Below are positions 1 to 7,910 of a DNA stretch of 64,000 bases, piece after piece. Every line of letters begins with the position of its first letter. Within the stretch, counting starts at the first letter, position 1. This DNA comes from an uncultured Clostridia bacterium (GTDB lineage Bacteria > Bacillota > Clostridia > Lachnospirales > Anaerotignaceae): assembly GCA_910586765.1 (NCBI GenBank), contig CAJUJJ010000008.1, positions 1 through 64,000 on the forward strand. Direction: 5' to 3'. Made by a program: the position numbers and the translations under genes. The notes below the pieces were generated by a model that worked only from the letters and a program-made list of their open reading frames with translations, made no database searches and had not been told where the DNA came from.

Positions 1-38
1 TGAGCTGACCAATACTAATAGACCGAGGGCTTGACCTA
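1..38 (+). rRNA. 23S ribosomal RNA, 3' end (partial)
   Basis: The first bases match the conserved 3' terminus of Firmicutes 23S rRNA (AATACTAATAGACCGAGG, then GCTTGACC). The 5' part lies outside the window. No 5S gene follows before the tRNAs, so 5S must sit elsewhere in this operon. The exact mature end is approximate. Confidence 0.9.
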
Positions 39-89
39 GTAAAAAGATTTTTGATGATAACTTGTATTCAGTTTTGAAGGTGTAATTAT

Positions 90-162
90 GCCGATGTGGC
101 TCAATTGGCAGAGCAGCTGACTTGTAATCAGCAGGTTAACGGTTCGAGTCCGTTCATCGGCT
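90..162 (+). tRNA. tRNA-Thr (TGT anticodon)
   Basis: This is a complete 73-nt cloverleaf. The acceptor arms GCCGATG/CATCGGC pair fully, the T-arm GGTTCGAGTCC is canonical, and the anticodon loop CTTGTAA carries TGT. CCA is not encoded. It lies about 50 nt after the 23S end and belongs to the rRNA operon. Confidence 0.95.
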
Positions 163-173
163 TGTTCTTTTAT

Positions 174-254
174 GGATGGGTTCCCGAGTGGCCAAAGGGG
201 GCAGACTGTAAATCTGTTGCGATAGCTTCGAAGGTTCGAATCCTTCCCCATCCA
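174..254 (+). tRNA. tRNA-Tyr (GTA anticodon)
   Basis: This is a class II tRNA with a long variable arm. The acceptor arms GGATGGG/CCCATCC pair, the anticodon loop CTGTAAA carries GTA, and the T-loop GGTTCGAATCC is canonical. CCA is not encoded. It sits 11 nt after tRNA-Thr. Confidence 0.95.
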
Positions 255-266
255 GTTTTATTTTGA

Positions 267-343
<77 letters not shown>

Positions 344-344
344 T

Positions 345-388
345 AAAAAAGCCTTAGAATTCAACGATTCTAGGGCTTTTGTTTTTTT
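345..388 (+). terminator. intrinsic terminator of the rRNA/tRNA operon
   Basis: The stem GCCTTAGAA/TTCTAGGGC (with one G-U pair) is followed by a T-rich run. A near copy follows attR at 15354-15400, so the terminator was part of the duplicated attachment region. Confidence 0.8.
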
Positions 389-414
389 ACAAAACTTTCT
401 TTATTAATGTTTTT

Positions 415-437
415 TACCCCAACCGTACCCCAACCCA
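415..437 (+). repeat. left arm-type repeat, candidate integrase binding site
   Basis: Two TACCCCAAC units stand in tandem. The 23 bp match the repeat at 15160-15182 in 21 positions and in the same orientation. Each copy lies just inside one element end, 72 bp from attL here. Int families with an AP2-like N-terminal domain bind such distal direct repeats, so the role is inferred. Confidence 0.65.
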
Positions 438-467
438 TTGTAAATGAGTCTTTTGCTATGATATAAT
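438..467 (+). promoter_or_regulatory. sigma-A-type promoter for the 490 gene
   Basis: TTGTAA at 438-443 and a perfect TATAAT at 462-467 are separated by 18 bp. Transcription would begin near 474, after the ATG at 469, so the usable start codon is the ATG at 490 with GGGGG 7 nt before it. Confidence 0.6.
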
Positions 468-489
468 AATGAAAAAAGGGGGTATTTTT

Positions 490-1815
490 ATGAAACAATA
501 TGGCTGGAAAGAAACAAAATATACTGGAATTAAAAAACTAAAAAAGTTATATGGTATTGATTGCTTTGATTATTATGATAATGAAGTTATCTATCCTATA
601 TTTTCATATACTTTGTTAGCAATTTTATTGTCACAATTAAATATAAAATTAAAGCCAACTCTTATTTTAGAGATTAAAAGTGTGAAACAAGAGATATTTG
701 AATTTTATAAAAATTTACTTGATGATATGGTAAGACAATGGAAAAAGTTTTCGCAAGAATATGATAATGAAGTTTATAAAAAAAATGAAGAAAATATTGA
801 ATATGGAATTTTAGATTATCTTAGTGATTTTCCAGATAATATTATATTTTTCTTTGATAGCACACAGCATATGGCACAAGTAGCGAAATATTTGAAAGAT
901 GTAGAAAAAGATTTGAGAAATGGTTCAAATAAATATTATCAATATTTACTTGAAGCATTACCTGTTTTTTGTACTTATTCTAATGAGGAAAATTATGAAA
1001 GTAATGTTAATTTAAATTCACAAATTTATACAATTATTCCTCGAAAGGAAACAGTTACTAGAACTAGAAATATAAAAGTTACAAAAGAACTAGGGAATTA
1101 TATTAATAATTTTTTATACAAATTATTTTTAAAATATGATGATATAATAGACGAAGAATCAAATATACTTTCAATATTCATAGATTCTTGTAAAGAACAG
1201 GAACGGAAGGAGGAAATAAATAAGACTATAGGAAGTAAGTACAAATATTTTTGTGAAAAATTTACAGAGTGTCCACCATATAAACCAAATACTTGGTTAT
1301 ATTTTGAATGTTTATTATTAAGTGTATTTTCCTATTTTTTAGATATTACATTTGATATTGAATTTGAAGAAGCGACAAAGTGGAGTAGTAAAGAAACAAA
1401 AGAATCTTTGTTAAATAAAGCAATAAATGCTATTATAAAACCACAAATAAATGGAATAGAAGAGTTTGAAAAATTTTTCAATCAGTTAAAGAATATAGAC
1501 AATTTTGGAGAAAAGATATTATTAGAAAAACCAGAAGGAGAAGCTGTGAAACAATTTTTAAATGACGAATTTACCATTGGATTTGTGAAAGAAACAATAG
1601 AAAATAAAAAGAAGAGAAAGATGCTATACCTTAAAAAGATAGCACTGGAAAAAATGTTATCTGATAACAATATAGATAAAAATAAGTTTTTAGAGCATAT
1701 GTATTCCAAACAAATAGTAAAAGTGAATAAGGATGGAGAAAAAATACGCTATGATATAAAGACCTCATTTAAAAATTATTCTAGTCAGGAAAGATTATAT
1801 GCATTTTATATATGA
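490..1815 (+). CDS. uncharacterised 441-aa cargo protein
   Basis: I do not recognise a family. The product is about 441 aa, hydrophilic, Lys/Glu/Asn-rich and mostly helical in character. It has no signal peptide, and only short hydrophobic stretches around residues 35-55 and 275-295. The ATG at 490 is preferred over 469 because the promoter -10 ends at 467 and an AAGGGGG ribosome site precedes 490. It is the first gene inside the left end of the element, converges with the rep gene, and has its own promoter. A position next to the attachment site is typical of recently acquired cargo such as defence genes, but no motif supports a defence role. Confidence 0.75.
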   Translation: MKQYGWKETKYTGIKKLKKLYGIDCFDYYDNEVIYPIFSYTLLAILLSQLNIKLKPTLILEIKSVKQEIFEFYKNLLDDMVRQWKKFSQEYDNEVYKKNEENIEYGILDYLSDFPDNIIFFFDSTQHMAQVAKYLKDVEKDLRNGSNKYYQYLLEALPVFCTYSNEENYESNVNLNSQIYTIIPRKETVTRTRNIKVTKELGNYINNFLYKLFLKYDDIIDEESNILSIFIDSCKEQERKEEINKTIGSKYKYFCEKFTECPPYKPNTWLYFECLLLSVFSYFLDITFDIEFEEATKWSSKETKESLLNKAINAIIKPQINGIEEFEKFFNQLKNIDNFGEKILLEKPEGEAVKQFLNDEFTIGFVKETIENKKKRKMLYLKKIALEKMLSDNNIDKNKFLEHMYSKQIVKVNKDGEKIRYDIKTSFKNYSSQERLYAFYI

Positions 1816-1984
1816 AATTTAAGGGAAAATGTTTAGGAATGATTAGGGACAGAGAAGGGAATGAAGGGAACATATCATTTTTAAATATTACATATTTATT
1901 GAATTTATCGCATTTTTTATATTCCCCAATTCCCAAAAATTCTGAAAGGTGCATAACTACAATGTTTCTGTCTATATTTTATCT

Positions 1985-3052
1985 TTACTCTAATATAGCA
2001 ATAAGAGAAACAGTGTTTTTAATTTTTCTATTCTTTGCTATAGTAACAGGATTGATATTAAGTTGTTCTAATTGTTTTAATATGGTATCTATTTTAGTGT
2101 TAGAAAAGTGATAGTTTTCTTTTAGATATTCTATTGCTTTTCTAACATTTTTATGTAATGTAGCGGTTTCTAATAGCAATATACAATTTTCCTTTTGTTT
2201 CTGTTTGAGATTGCTATGTTGTATTATAGTAATTGCTTGCTCTTTTTTGTAGTATGTACCTTTGTAGGATAGTTTACTTAAATAATGAAACAATATATTT
2301 TTGCTATTTGAAATGAAGTAATAAAGCATTGTTTCTGAAACATATTCATCAAAAAATAAGGAATTGCATTGCAGCATCTCTTTTAGCTTTTTGTGAAATA
2401 GCTTTACTTCTACACGTAAAATAGTTTCTGCTTGTTTTGCTATCTCTTCTGATAGTTTAATAGAAAGTAACTGTTTATATTTATTATAAGCAGAAAATTG
2501 TATTCCTTGATGATTGATAAAATCAATACCATTCTTTTTAGATATATTTTTTCCTTGATGTTTTAATATCATTTGATTGTCATAATAGCCATAAGGTTTA
2601 TTTCCTTTTTTAAGCAGTCTGATATATTCTTCGACAGTTTGGTTATTTTGCAAATCTATATCAACGCAACAATCTATTCTTTTGAGAATAAAGTGTTCTA
2701 GGCAATAATAATTCCCTAAAAAAGATAACATAGCATTTACTTGTACAAATAATTCTGATAATGGTGTGGTATGTATATTGTAAATCCATATTAAATTATC
2801 AGGATGCAGTATTGTTTGAGGATTGAGCGTTAAATTAAGCTGATAATAGCTTTGATATGGATTTTTAGAGATCTGTATCTGTAATCCTCGTTTTTGATAC
2901 TTATGACAAAAATAGATATTGTTTTTCCAAAAACAGCGATAATGATGTTGCTTGTTGTCCTCTTGTATATTTTTCATCAATGTAAGATATTGTATTTGTG
3001 TTAGCTTCCTTCCACATTCAAATGTATGGATTGAAAATAGCAATGTATTCAT
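1985..3052 (-). CDS. Rep_trans-type replication initiator / relaxase-like protein
   Basis: This 355-aa protein has the pattern of the replication initiation factor family (the group containing Tn916 Orf20 and rolling-circle Rep proteins). The segment LKRIDCCVDID around residue 165 resembles the conserved arginine/aspartate strand of that family. A Tyr-rich C-terminal half follows, and I cannot fix the catalytic Tyr with certainty. The start is the ATG at 3052 with TTAGGAGG about 8 nt upstream. It lies downstream of the integrase on the same strand, separated by a strong terminator, so it probably has its own promoter among the repeats at 3066-3098. The expected role is nicking at the element origin for replication or mobilisation. 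Family assignment is moderately sure. Confidence 0.6.
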   Translation of the reverse strand: MNTLLFSIHTFECGRKLTQIQYLTLMKNIQEDNKQHHYRCFWKNNIYFCHKYQKRGLQIQISKNPYQSYYQLNLTLNPQTILHPDNLIWIYNIHTTPLSELFVQVNAMLSFLGNYYCLEHFILKRIDCCVDIDLQNNQTVEEYIRLLKKGNKPYGYYDNQMILKHQGKNISKKNGIDFINHQGIQFSAYNKYKQLLSIKLSEEIAKQAETILRVEVKLFHKKLKEMLQCNSLFFDEYVSETMLYYFISNSKNILFHYLSKLSYKGTYYKKEQAITIIQHSNLKQKQKENCILLLETATLHKNVRKAIEYLKENYHFSNTKIDTILKQLEQLNINPVTIAKNRKIKNTVSLIAILE

Positions 3053-3065
3053 ATATAGTCCTCCT

Positions 3066-3098
3066 AACTAGATAAAAAGATAATTAGATAACTAGATA
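3066..3098. repeat. iteron-like 9-bp repeats upstream of rep
   Basis: AACTAGATA occurs at 3066 and 3090, with a one-base variant AATTAGATA at 3082. The copies are spaced 16 and 8 bp apart, about 14 bp before the rep start codon. They could be a Rep binding site for autoregulation or origin recognition. This is an inference from position only. Confidence 0.4.
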
Positions 3099-3206
3099 AG
3101 TAACTTATTGAGTAAAAACAGTGTATATTATAGAAATTCTTCTACAAAAACAAATGAATCAATGATTAAAATAATAAAAAATATATCTATATTATTTGAA
3201 ATCAAA

Positions 3207-3247
3207 AAAAATCTCCTATGATGTTTGGTGTTACATAGGAGATTTTT
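3207..3247 (-). terminator. intrinsic terminator after the integrase
   Basis: A 14-bp perfect stem (AAAAATCTCCTATG with its complement) encloses a 13-nt loop. It is flanked by A and T runs, so it can act on both strands. It sits directly downstream of the integrase stop codon. Confidence 0.85.
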
Positions 3248-3251
3248 GGTA

Positions 3252-4655
3252 TTATACATTTACATAGAATACGGTTTCTTCTGCTGTTTGAGGTATGTAA
3301 TTGATTTGCTCTATTGGTATTTTATAGGGGTGTTCTAGCACAAATTGTTTTATATTTTGTGTTAGCGTATTCATTCCAGAAAGCATTTCTGTACCAATAT
3401 ATTGAATTTCTGGAAAGTCTACAGACTGAAAAAGATAATTGTTTTTGTCATTTTGCTTTACTGAAATAGCATATTTGTGTTCTTTTTGTTCTATCTCTTC
3501 CATGTAAATTTTGTTCATTAGCTTCATACTTTCTCTTTTATGCTCTTCTAAAACGTGACCATAAGTGTCTAATGTAAAGGAAACAGAAGAATGTCCTGCA
3601 ATAGCAGATACTGTTTTGATATCCATTTTTTCCTCTAAAGCGATGGTAACAAATGTGTGCCTTAAACTATGAAAGGTATGGTGTGGTATCTTTGCAGCTT
3701 TTAGCATTTTGTTGTAATGGTCTTTGAATGTTCTAGGCTCTATGTAGTAGCCGTTTGGTTGTGTTACTACCATATCCAATGAACGATATTCTTTCTCAAA
3801 GTTTTTTCTTTCACTGTCTTGTTGTTTTTTCCATAGTATTAACTCTCTAATTGCTCCTTCTGGTAAAGGAATACTTCTAATGGCACATTCTGTTTTTGGG
3901 GTTTCTATTACAATGCGTGTTTTCTGTTTGCCTGTAACATCTTTTAAACGGTTTAGTGACTGATTGACGTGCAAAGTACCTGAATACAAATCAATATCTT
4001 GCCAACGTAATCCTAATAACTCCCCTAAGCGTAAACCTGTTGCCAATGTTAAGCGGATAAAAACACCATAGCGATGGTTGTAACTTTCTCTAATGAGCAT
4101 ATTGCATTCTTCATGAGAAAATATAGAAACTCTCTTTTTTCTATTTTTAGGCAGTTGTACACCACCACAAGGATTTTGAAACAAATAGTTTTCTTTTACA
4201 GCCTGTGATAGTGCTTTGTGAAGACAACTATTCATATTTCTGATTGTTTTAGCAGATAATCCCATTTCTGTTTTATAATTGTAAAGTTCTTGTATGGTAT
4301 GTGTATTTAACTTTTTTAGTGGAATTTCTCCAATGGTATTTTTAAAATGATTTTCAACATATCCTTCATAACTGATATAAGTAGAATCTTTTACCGTATT
4401 TTTGACATAAGTTTTAAGCCATAGTTTTAGATATTGATAAGTTGTCATTTTTGCGACATCTACGTAGTTGCAATTTGAAAATTTATATGCTTCTTCTTTT
4501 AAAATTTTATTTGCTGCTGTTTTCGTGTCTGCATAGAAGGAAACTCTTTTTACTGTTCCCTTTTCAAAATCAATTCCTGCTGTAATACGAACTTCATATT
4601 TTCCATCTTTTCTTTTTCTAATACTTCCTTCATTTTGACCTCTTTTTTTAAACAT
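3252..4655 (-). CDS. tyrosine integrase with HicB-like C-terminal extension
   Basis: This 467-aa site-specific recombinase probably integrates and excises the element at tRNA-fMet. Residues about 8-60 form an AP2-like arm-binding domain, and residues about 68-160 a SAM-like core-binding domain. The catalytic domain shows the Arg in ATGLRLGEL, HSLRHT, GHSS and the Tyr of LDTYGH. The catalytic domain is followed by about 75 extra residues starting YAISVKQNDKNNY and containing DFPEIQYIGTE. This strand order and the FPE..G pattern resemble HicB-like antitoxin domains. No HicA partner is visible nearby. The start ATG at 4655 has AAAGGAGAG upstream. Unlike many relatives, no small excisionase gene is seen beside it. 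Confidence 0.9.
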   Translation of the reverse strand: MFKKRGQNEGSIRKRKDGKYEVRITAGIDFEKGTVKRVSFYADTKTAANKILKEEAYKFSNCNYVDVAKMTTYQYLKLWLKTYVKNTVKDSTYISYEGYVENHFKNTIGEIPLKKLNTHTIQELYNYKTEMGLSAKTIRNMNSCLHKALSQAVKENYLFQNPCGGVQLPKNRKKRVSIFSHEECNMLIRESYNHRYGVFIRLTLATGLRLGELLGLRWQDIDLYSGTLHVNQSLNRLKDVTGKQKTRIVIETPKTECAIRSIPLPEGAIRELILWKKQQDSERKNFEKEYRSLDMVVTQPNGYYIEPRTFKDHYNKMLKAAKIPHHTFHSLRHTFVTIALEEKMDIKTVSAIAGHSSVSFTLDTYGHVLEEHKRESMKLMNKIYMEEIEQKEHKYAISVKQNDKNNYLFQSVDFPEIQYIGTEMLSGMNTLTQNIKQFVLEHPYKIPIEQINYIPQTAEETVFYVNV

Positions 4656-4871
4656 TTTTTTCTCTCCTTTCTGATTTTATTTTTGTGTTCATGTGATAAT
4701 AAAATTCTATTTTTCTTTTGATACATAGGGATAATATGTCAATGATTTTTGGAGAAATACGAATAACTAGAAAAAGCATTTTTATCGCATTTTCAAGCAT
4801 TTCAATGATATATTATACAGATGTAATGCAAAAAACTATTTTATAAAAACAACAAAAGGAGGAAATACAAT

Positions 4872-4979
4872 ATGAAAATTTCTAAAGAAGTACTTGAAAA
4901 AATATTAATTGCAATGACTATTTTGGCAAAAGCAATACAAGAACACATCAACAACAAGGAAAATAAAAGGGGAGAATGA
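4872..4979 (+). CDS. 35-aa small protein leading the amidoligase operon
   Basis: A 35-residue reading frame begins at 4872 behind AAAAGGAGG and ends six bases before the amidoligase start. It reads MKISKEVLEKILIAMT, then an amphipathic helix ending in Asn, Lys and Glu. It has no Cys and no signal peptide. The excellent ribosome site and tight spacing suggest it is translated. Because the two downstream genes encode a ligase and an ammonia donor, it could be a peptide substrate. It could equally be a regulator or an excisionase-like protein; nothing in the sequence decides. Confidence 0.6.
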   Translation: MKISKEVLEKILIAMTILAKAIQEHINNKENKRGE

Positions 4980-4985
4980 AATCAT

Positions 4986-6089
4986 ATGAAAGAAGTATTT
5001 TATTGCAGTCAATGTGAACAAGAATTGACAGAAGAAACGGCTTATTTTATGGAAGACGAAGTATATTGCTTGGATTGCTTTGAAGAGTTAACAGACACTT
5101 GTGCAGAGTGTGGAGAAAGAATTTATATCAGCGAAAATGAAGGCACAGAAGATACTCCTTTATGTTCCTATTGTTATCATCACTATTACACAAACTGTAA
5201 TCATTGTGATGAACTTATTTCGTTGGATAGTGCTTATTGTGAGCAAGGTGTTTATTATTGTGAAGAGTGTTATCATGAAAAAATAGAAAGAAAATTGATT
5301 CATGATTATGGCTATAAACCTTATCCCGTTTTCTATGGAAAAGGGGGTCGCTTCTTTGGCGTGGAATTGGAGATTGATGATGGCGGAAAAATTTACGATA
5401 ATGCAAAGAAAATTTTAGAGTTAGCGAATGAAGTAGAAGAACATATTTACATAAAAGAAGATGGCAGTTTATCAGATGGATTTGAAATCGTAAGTTATCC
5501 TATGACATTGTATTATCACAAAAATAATATGAATTGGCAGGAAATTATGAAAAAAGCGGTTTGTATGGGATATTACAGTCATCAATCAGGTACAGCAGGA
5601 TTACATATTCATATCAATAGAAATTGTTTTGGAGAATATGCAGAGGAACAAGAAAATGCTATTTCCAGAGTGCTGTATTTTGTAGAGATGTTTTGGAATG
5701 AAATGCTATGTTTTAGCAGAAGAACAGAAAAGCAAATGAAGCAGTGGGCAAATAGATACGGCAGAAAAAACTCTCCCAAAGAAACGCTTTATCATGCAAA
5801 GGGCAGCCGAAACGGTCGTTATACTTGTGTGAATTTAAACAACTATGAAACAATAGAATTTCGATTATTTAGAGGTACATTAAAGTACAATACCTTTATT
5901 GCTACATTACAGATGGTAAATGAAATCTGTGATGTAGCAATTTCTTTTTCTGATGAAGAATTAGATAAGCTGTCATGGAATGGCTTTGTTTCTCAATTAG
6001 ATAGTGAAAAAGTACCAGAATTAATACAATATTTGAAGGAAAGAAGGTTGTATTGCAATGAGCCTGTGTTATGTGAGGAGGAGATGTAA
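4986..6089 (+). CDS. amidoligase (Amidoligase_2 family) with LIM-like zinc domains
   Basis: This 367-aa protein begins with about 100 residues containing repeated Cys-x2-Cys pairs (CSQC, CLDC, CAEC, CSYC, CNHC, CEEC), giving two or three LIM-like zinc-binding modules. The rest matches the ATP-dependent COOH-NH2 ligases of the glutamine-synthetase-like amidoligase family: FFGVELEID near 122, KEDGSLSDGFEIVS near 158, GLHIHIN near 207 and IEFRLFRGTL near 289. Family members are predicted to form amide bonds on peptides, proteins or wall components, often with a class II glutamine amidotransferase, which is the next gene here and overlaps by one base. An SD AAAAGGGGAG precedes the ATG. The substrate is unknown. 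Confidence 0.85.
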   Translation: MKEVFYCSQCEQELTEETAYFMEDEVYCLDCFEELTDTCAECGERIYISENEGTEDTPLCSYCYHHYYTNCNHCDELISLDSAYCEQGVYYCEECYHEKIERKLIHDYGYKPYPVFYGKGGRFFGVELEIDDGGKIYDNAKKILELANEVEEHIYIKEDGSLSDGFEIVSYPMTLYYHKNNMNWQEIMKKAVCMGYYSHQSGTAGLHIHINRNCFGEYAEEQENAISRVLYFVEMFWNEMLCFSRRTEKQMKQWANRYGRKNSPKETLYHAKGSRNGRYTCVNLNNYETIEFRLFRGTLKYNTFIATLQMVNEICDVAISFSDEELDKLSWNGFVSQLDSEKVPELIQYLKERRLYCNEPVLCEEEM

Positions 6090-7060
6090 TGTGTAGTTTG
6101 TTTGGCATGATAGATTATGGAAAAGCAATCAGTGAAACACAAAAAATGAAAATCATTAAAACATTATCTATTTGCTGTGAAGAAAGAGGAACAGACGCAA
6201 CAGGCATTGCTTTTGTAACAGAAAATGGAATACAAATCAAGAAGAAAGCTGTTCCTGCACGTAAATTTCGTTTTAAACTGCCTAGAAATACAAGTATTGT
6301 AATGGGGCATACTAGATTAACCACACAGGGAAATGCTTGTTATAGTTACAATAATCACCCATTTTTAGGCTATTGTGAAAATGCTACATTTGCATTAGCA
6401 CATAACGGTATGATATACAATGACAAAGTATTAAGACAAAAATATGGTATTGCTAAAACAGATATTGAAACAGATAGCTATATAGCAGTACAACTTATAG
6501 AAAAACAAAGAGCCTTTACTGTAAAAACCATAAAAGATATGGCAGAAACAGTAGAAGGCTCTTTTTGTTTTACATTGTTAGATGAAAAAAATAACTTGTA
6601 TATTGTCAAAGGCGATAATCCTATTGCAGTATTTCATTTTAAAGAAATTGGTTTGTATTTGTATGCTTCTACAGAAAAGTTATTAAAAAATACCATACAG
6701 AAAATAAATTTTAAACAAGAGTATACCAAAATTGATATATCTACTGGGGAGATTGTTTGTTTTGATAAACAGGGAAATAGTACAAAATCAAGTTTTGAAT
6801 ATCCTGTTTGCTGTTTGACACATTATTTCAATACTTCTAAAAAGGAAAGATACAACCCTTTTGAAAAAGAATATTGCAGAACTTATTTAGAAGAATTGAT
6901 TGATTTTGCTGAGAATGTAGGAGTTTCAGAGGAAGAAGTACTGTTGCTGTTTGAATACGGATTTGATGAATTTGAAATAGAGCAGCTATTGGAAAATCCT
7001 ATACAGTTACAATGTTGTATTACAGAGATTTTAGAAAAGCAGTATTACATAGAAAGATAA
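6089..7060 (+). CDS. class II glutamine amidotransferase, amidoligase partner
   Basis: This 323-aa protein starts MCSLFG, placing the nucleophilic Cys at position 2 after Met removal. GHTRLTTQG near 72 and AHNGMIYND near 105 are the substrate-binding and oxyanion motifs of Ntn-type glutaminases. About 220 residues form the glutaminase domain. The C-terminal 100 residues are helical and acidic, possibly for docking to the ligase. The start codon overlaps the amidoligase stop, so the two are translationally coupled. The likely role is to supply ammonia from glutamine to the amidoligase, as reported for amidoligase/GATase pairs in mobile elements. The final substrate is not predictable. Confidence 0.85.
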   Translation: MCSLFGMIDYGKAISETQKMKIIKTLSICCEERGTDATGIAFVTENGIQIKKKAVPARKFRFKLPRNTSIVMGHTRLTTQGNACYSYNNHPFLGYCENATFALAHNGMIYNDKVLRQKYGIAKTDIETDSYIAVQLIEKQRAFTVKTIKDMAETVEGSFCFTLLDEKNNLYIVKGDNPIAVFHFKEIGLYLYASTEKLLKNTIQKINFKQEYTKIDISTGEIVCFDKQGNSTKSSFEYPVCCLTHYFNTSKKERYNPFEKEYCRTYLEELIDFAENVGVSEEEVLLLFEYGFDEFEIEQLLENPIQLQCCITEILEKQYYIER

Positions 7061-7064
7061 AAAG

Positions 7065-7131
7065 TGTCCCAATAGAATTCTATTTCCTTTTGAACTGTTT
7101 CATAAAGGAGGAAAAGAAGTCTATTGGGACA
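7065..7131. repeat. 11-bp perfect inverted repeat upstream of the serine recombinase
   Basis: TGTCCCAATAG (7065-7075) and its exact complement (7121-7131) enclose 45 nt. The loop contains the palindrome AATAGAATTCTATT and an unused GGAGG. There is no T run, so it is a poor terminator. It lies between the amidotransferase gene and the serine recombinase and could be a recombination or regulatory site for the latter. Confidence 0.5.
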
Positions 7132-7186
7132 AATTTAATATGTCTCAAAAAGGTACACCCTATTGAAATAGAAGGAGGAATTTAAA

Positions 7187-7735
7187 ATGAATATTGGCTA
7201 TATCAGAGTGAGTACAGAAGAACAAAATACCATTAGGCAAGAAGTTTTGATGGAAGAGTTAGGAGTAAAAAAAATTTTTATGGATAAGGCAAGCGGTAAA
7301 AATGCCCAAAGAGAAGAACTCAAAAAAATGATGGATTTTGCAAGACAAGGCGATACGATAATTTGCGAAAGTATTAGTCGTTTTGCAAGAAATACAAAAG
7401 ATTTATTGGATTTAATTGAAGAATTGAATAGAAAAAATGTGATATTTGTAAGTAAAAAGGAAAGTATTGATACCAATACTCCAACAGGAAAATTTATGCT
7501 TACTGTGTTTGGTGCAGTTGCAGAATTGGAAAGAGAATATATTTTGCAAAGACAAAGAGAAGGCATTGCAGAAGCAAAAAAGCAAGGCAAGTATAAAGGT
7601 AGAAAAAGAATAGAACATCCAGAATTTCAAAATGTTGTTCAGAGGTGGAGAAAAGACGATATGACAGCTAAAAAAGCTATGGAGTTGCTTGGAATGAAAA
7701 AGAATACATTTTATAGGAGAGTAAAAGGACAATAA
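7187..7735 (+). CDS. small serine recombinase (resolvase/invertase)
   Basis: This 182-aa protein has the resolvase/invertase plan. The N-terminal catalytic domain has YIRVST (catalytic Ser near residue 9), SRFARN near 63 and ELEREYILQRQREG near 112. A short C-terminal helix-turn-helix follows, ending KKNTFYRRVKGQ. The length matches Tn3-resolvase and Gin/Hin relatives (about 180-200 aa). The ATG follows GAAGGAGG. It could invert or resolve DNA within the element or resolve dimers. The inverted repeat at 7065-7131 just upstream is the nearest candidate site. As sequenced, the promoter at 7819-7847 points antisense into this gene. Confidence 0.92.
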   Translation: MNIGYIRVSTEEQNTIRQEVLMEELGVKKIFMDKASGKNAQREELKKMMDFARQGDTIICESISRFARNTKDLLDLIEELNRKNVIFVSKKESIDTNTPTGKFMLTVFGAVAELEREYILQRQREGIAEAKKQGKYKGRKRIEHPEFQNVVQRWRKDDMTAKKAMELLGMKKNTFYRRVKGQ

Positions 7736-7777
7736 AGATTTTCGTAAAATATAAAAATAATTGTATTATGGAGTATT

Positions 7778-7807
7778 TTTTTCGTTAATGATTTAGATTG
7801 GCGAAAA
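7778..7807 (+). repeat. left inverted recombination site
   Basis: The arms CGTTAAT and ATTGGCG flank a 7-bp spacer GATTTAG at 7790-7796, with T and A runs outside. It matches the complement of 8936-8965 at 27 of 30 positions, including the whole spacer and the adjoining inner arm bases. This is the layout of a tyrosine-recombinase core site. Confidence 0.75.
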
Positions 7808-7818
7808 TAACTATATTA

Positions 7819-7847
7819 ATTATACAAAAGATTTCATAAAAGTGCAA
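7819..7847 (-). promoter_or_regulatory. outward-facing promoter inside the invertible segment
   Basis: On the minus strand, TTGCAC (7847-7842), a 17-bp spacer and a perfect TATAAT (7824-7819) form a good housekeeping promoter. The predicted start is near 7812, so the transcript would cross the left recombination site and run antisense to the serine recombinase. A repeat of about 17 bp (ATAAAAGTGCAAYAAAA) overlaps the -35 and recurs near 7868, a possible regulator site. Confidence 0.65.
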
Positions 7848-7910
7848 TAAAAATTTTCATAAATTGATAAAAGTGCAACAAAAAAAATAGACAAAAGGAG
7901 AAATTAAAAA

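Noticed and set aside
39..89. 5S rRNA between 23S and tRNA-Thr
   Set aside because: The spacer is only about 50 nt and carries no 5S sequence.
1812..2111. 99-aa plus-strand frame after the 490 gene
   Set aside because: It runs antisense into the rep gene, has no ribosome site, and its second half is the complement of rep codons.
3252..3480. A separate hicB gene
   Set aside because: The HicB-like segment is in frame with the integrase, with no stop codon or internal start with a ribosome site, and there is no hicA beside it.
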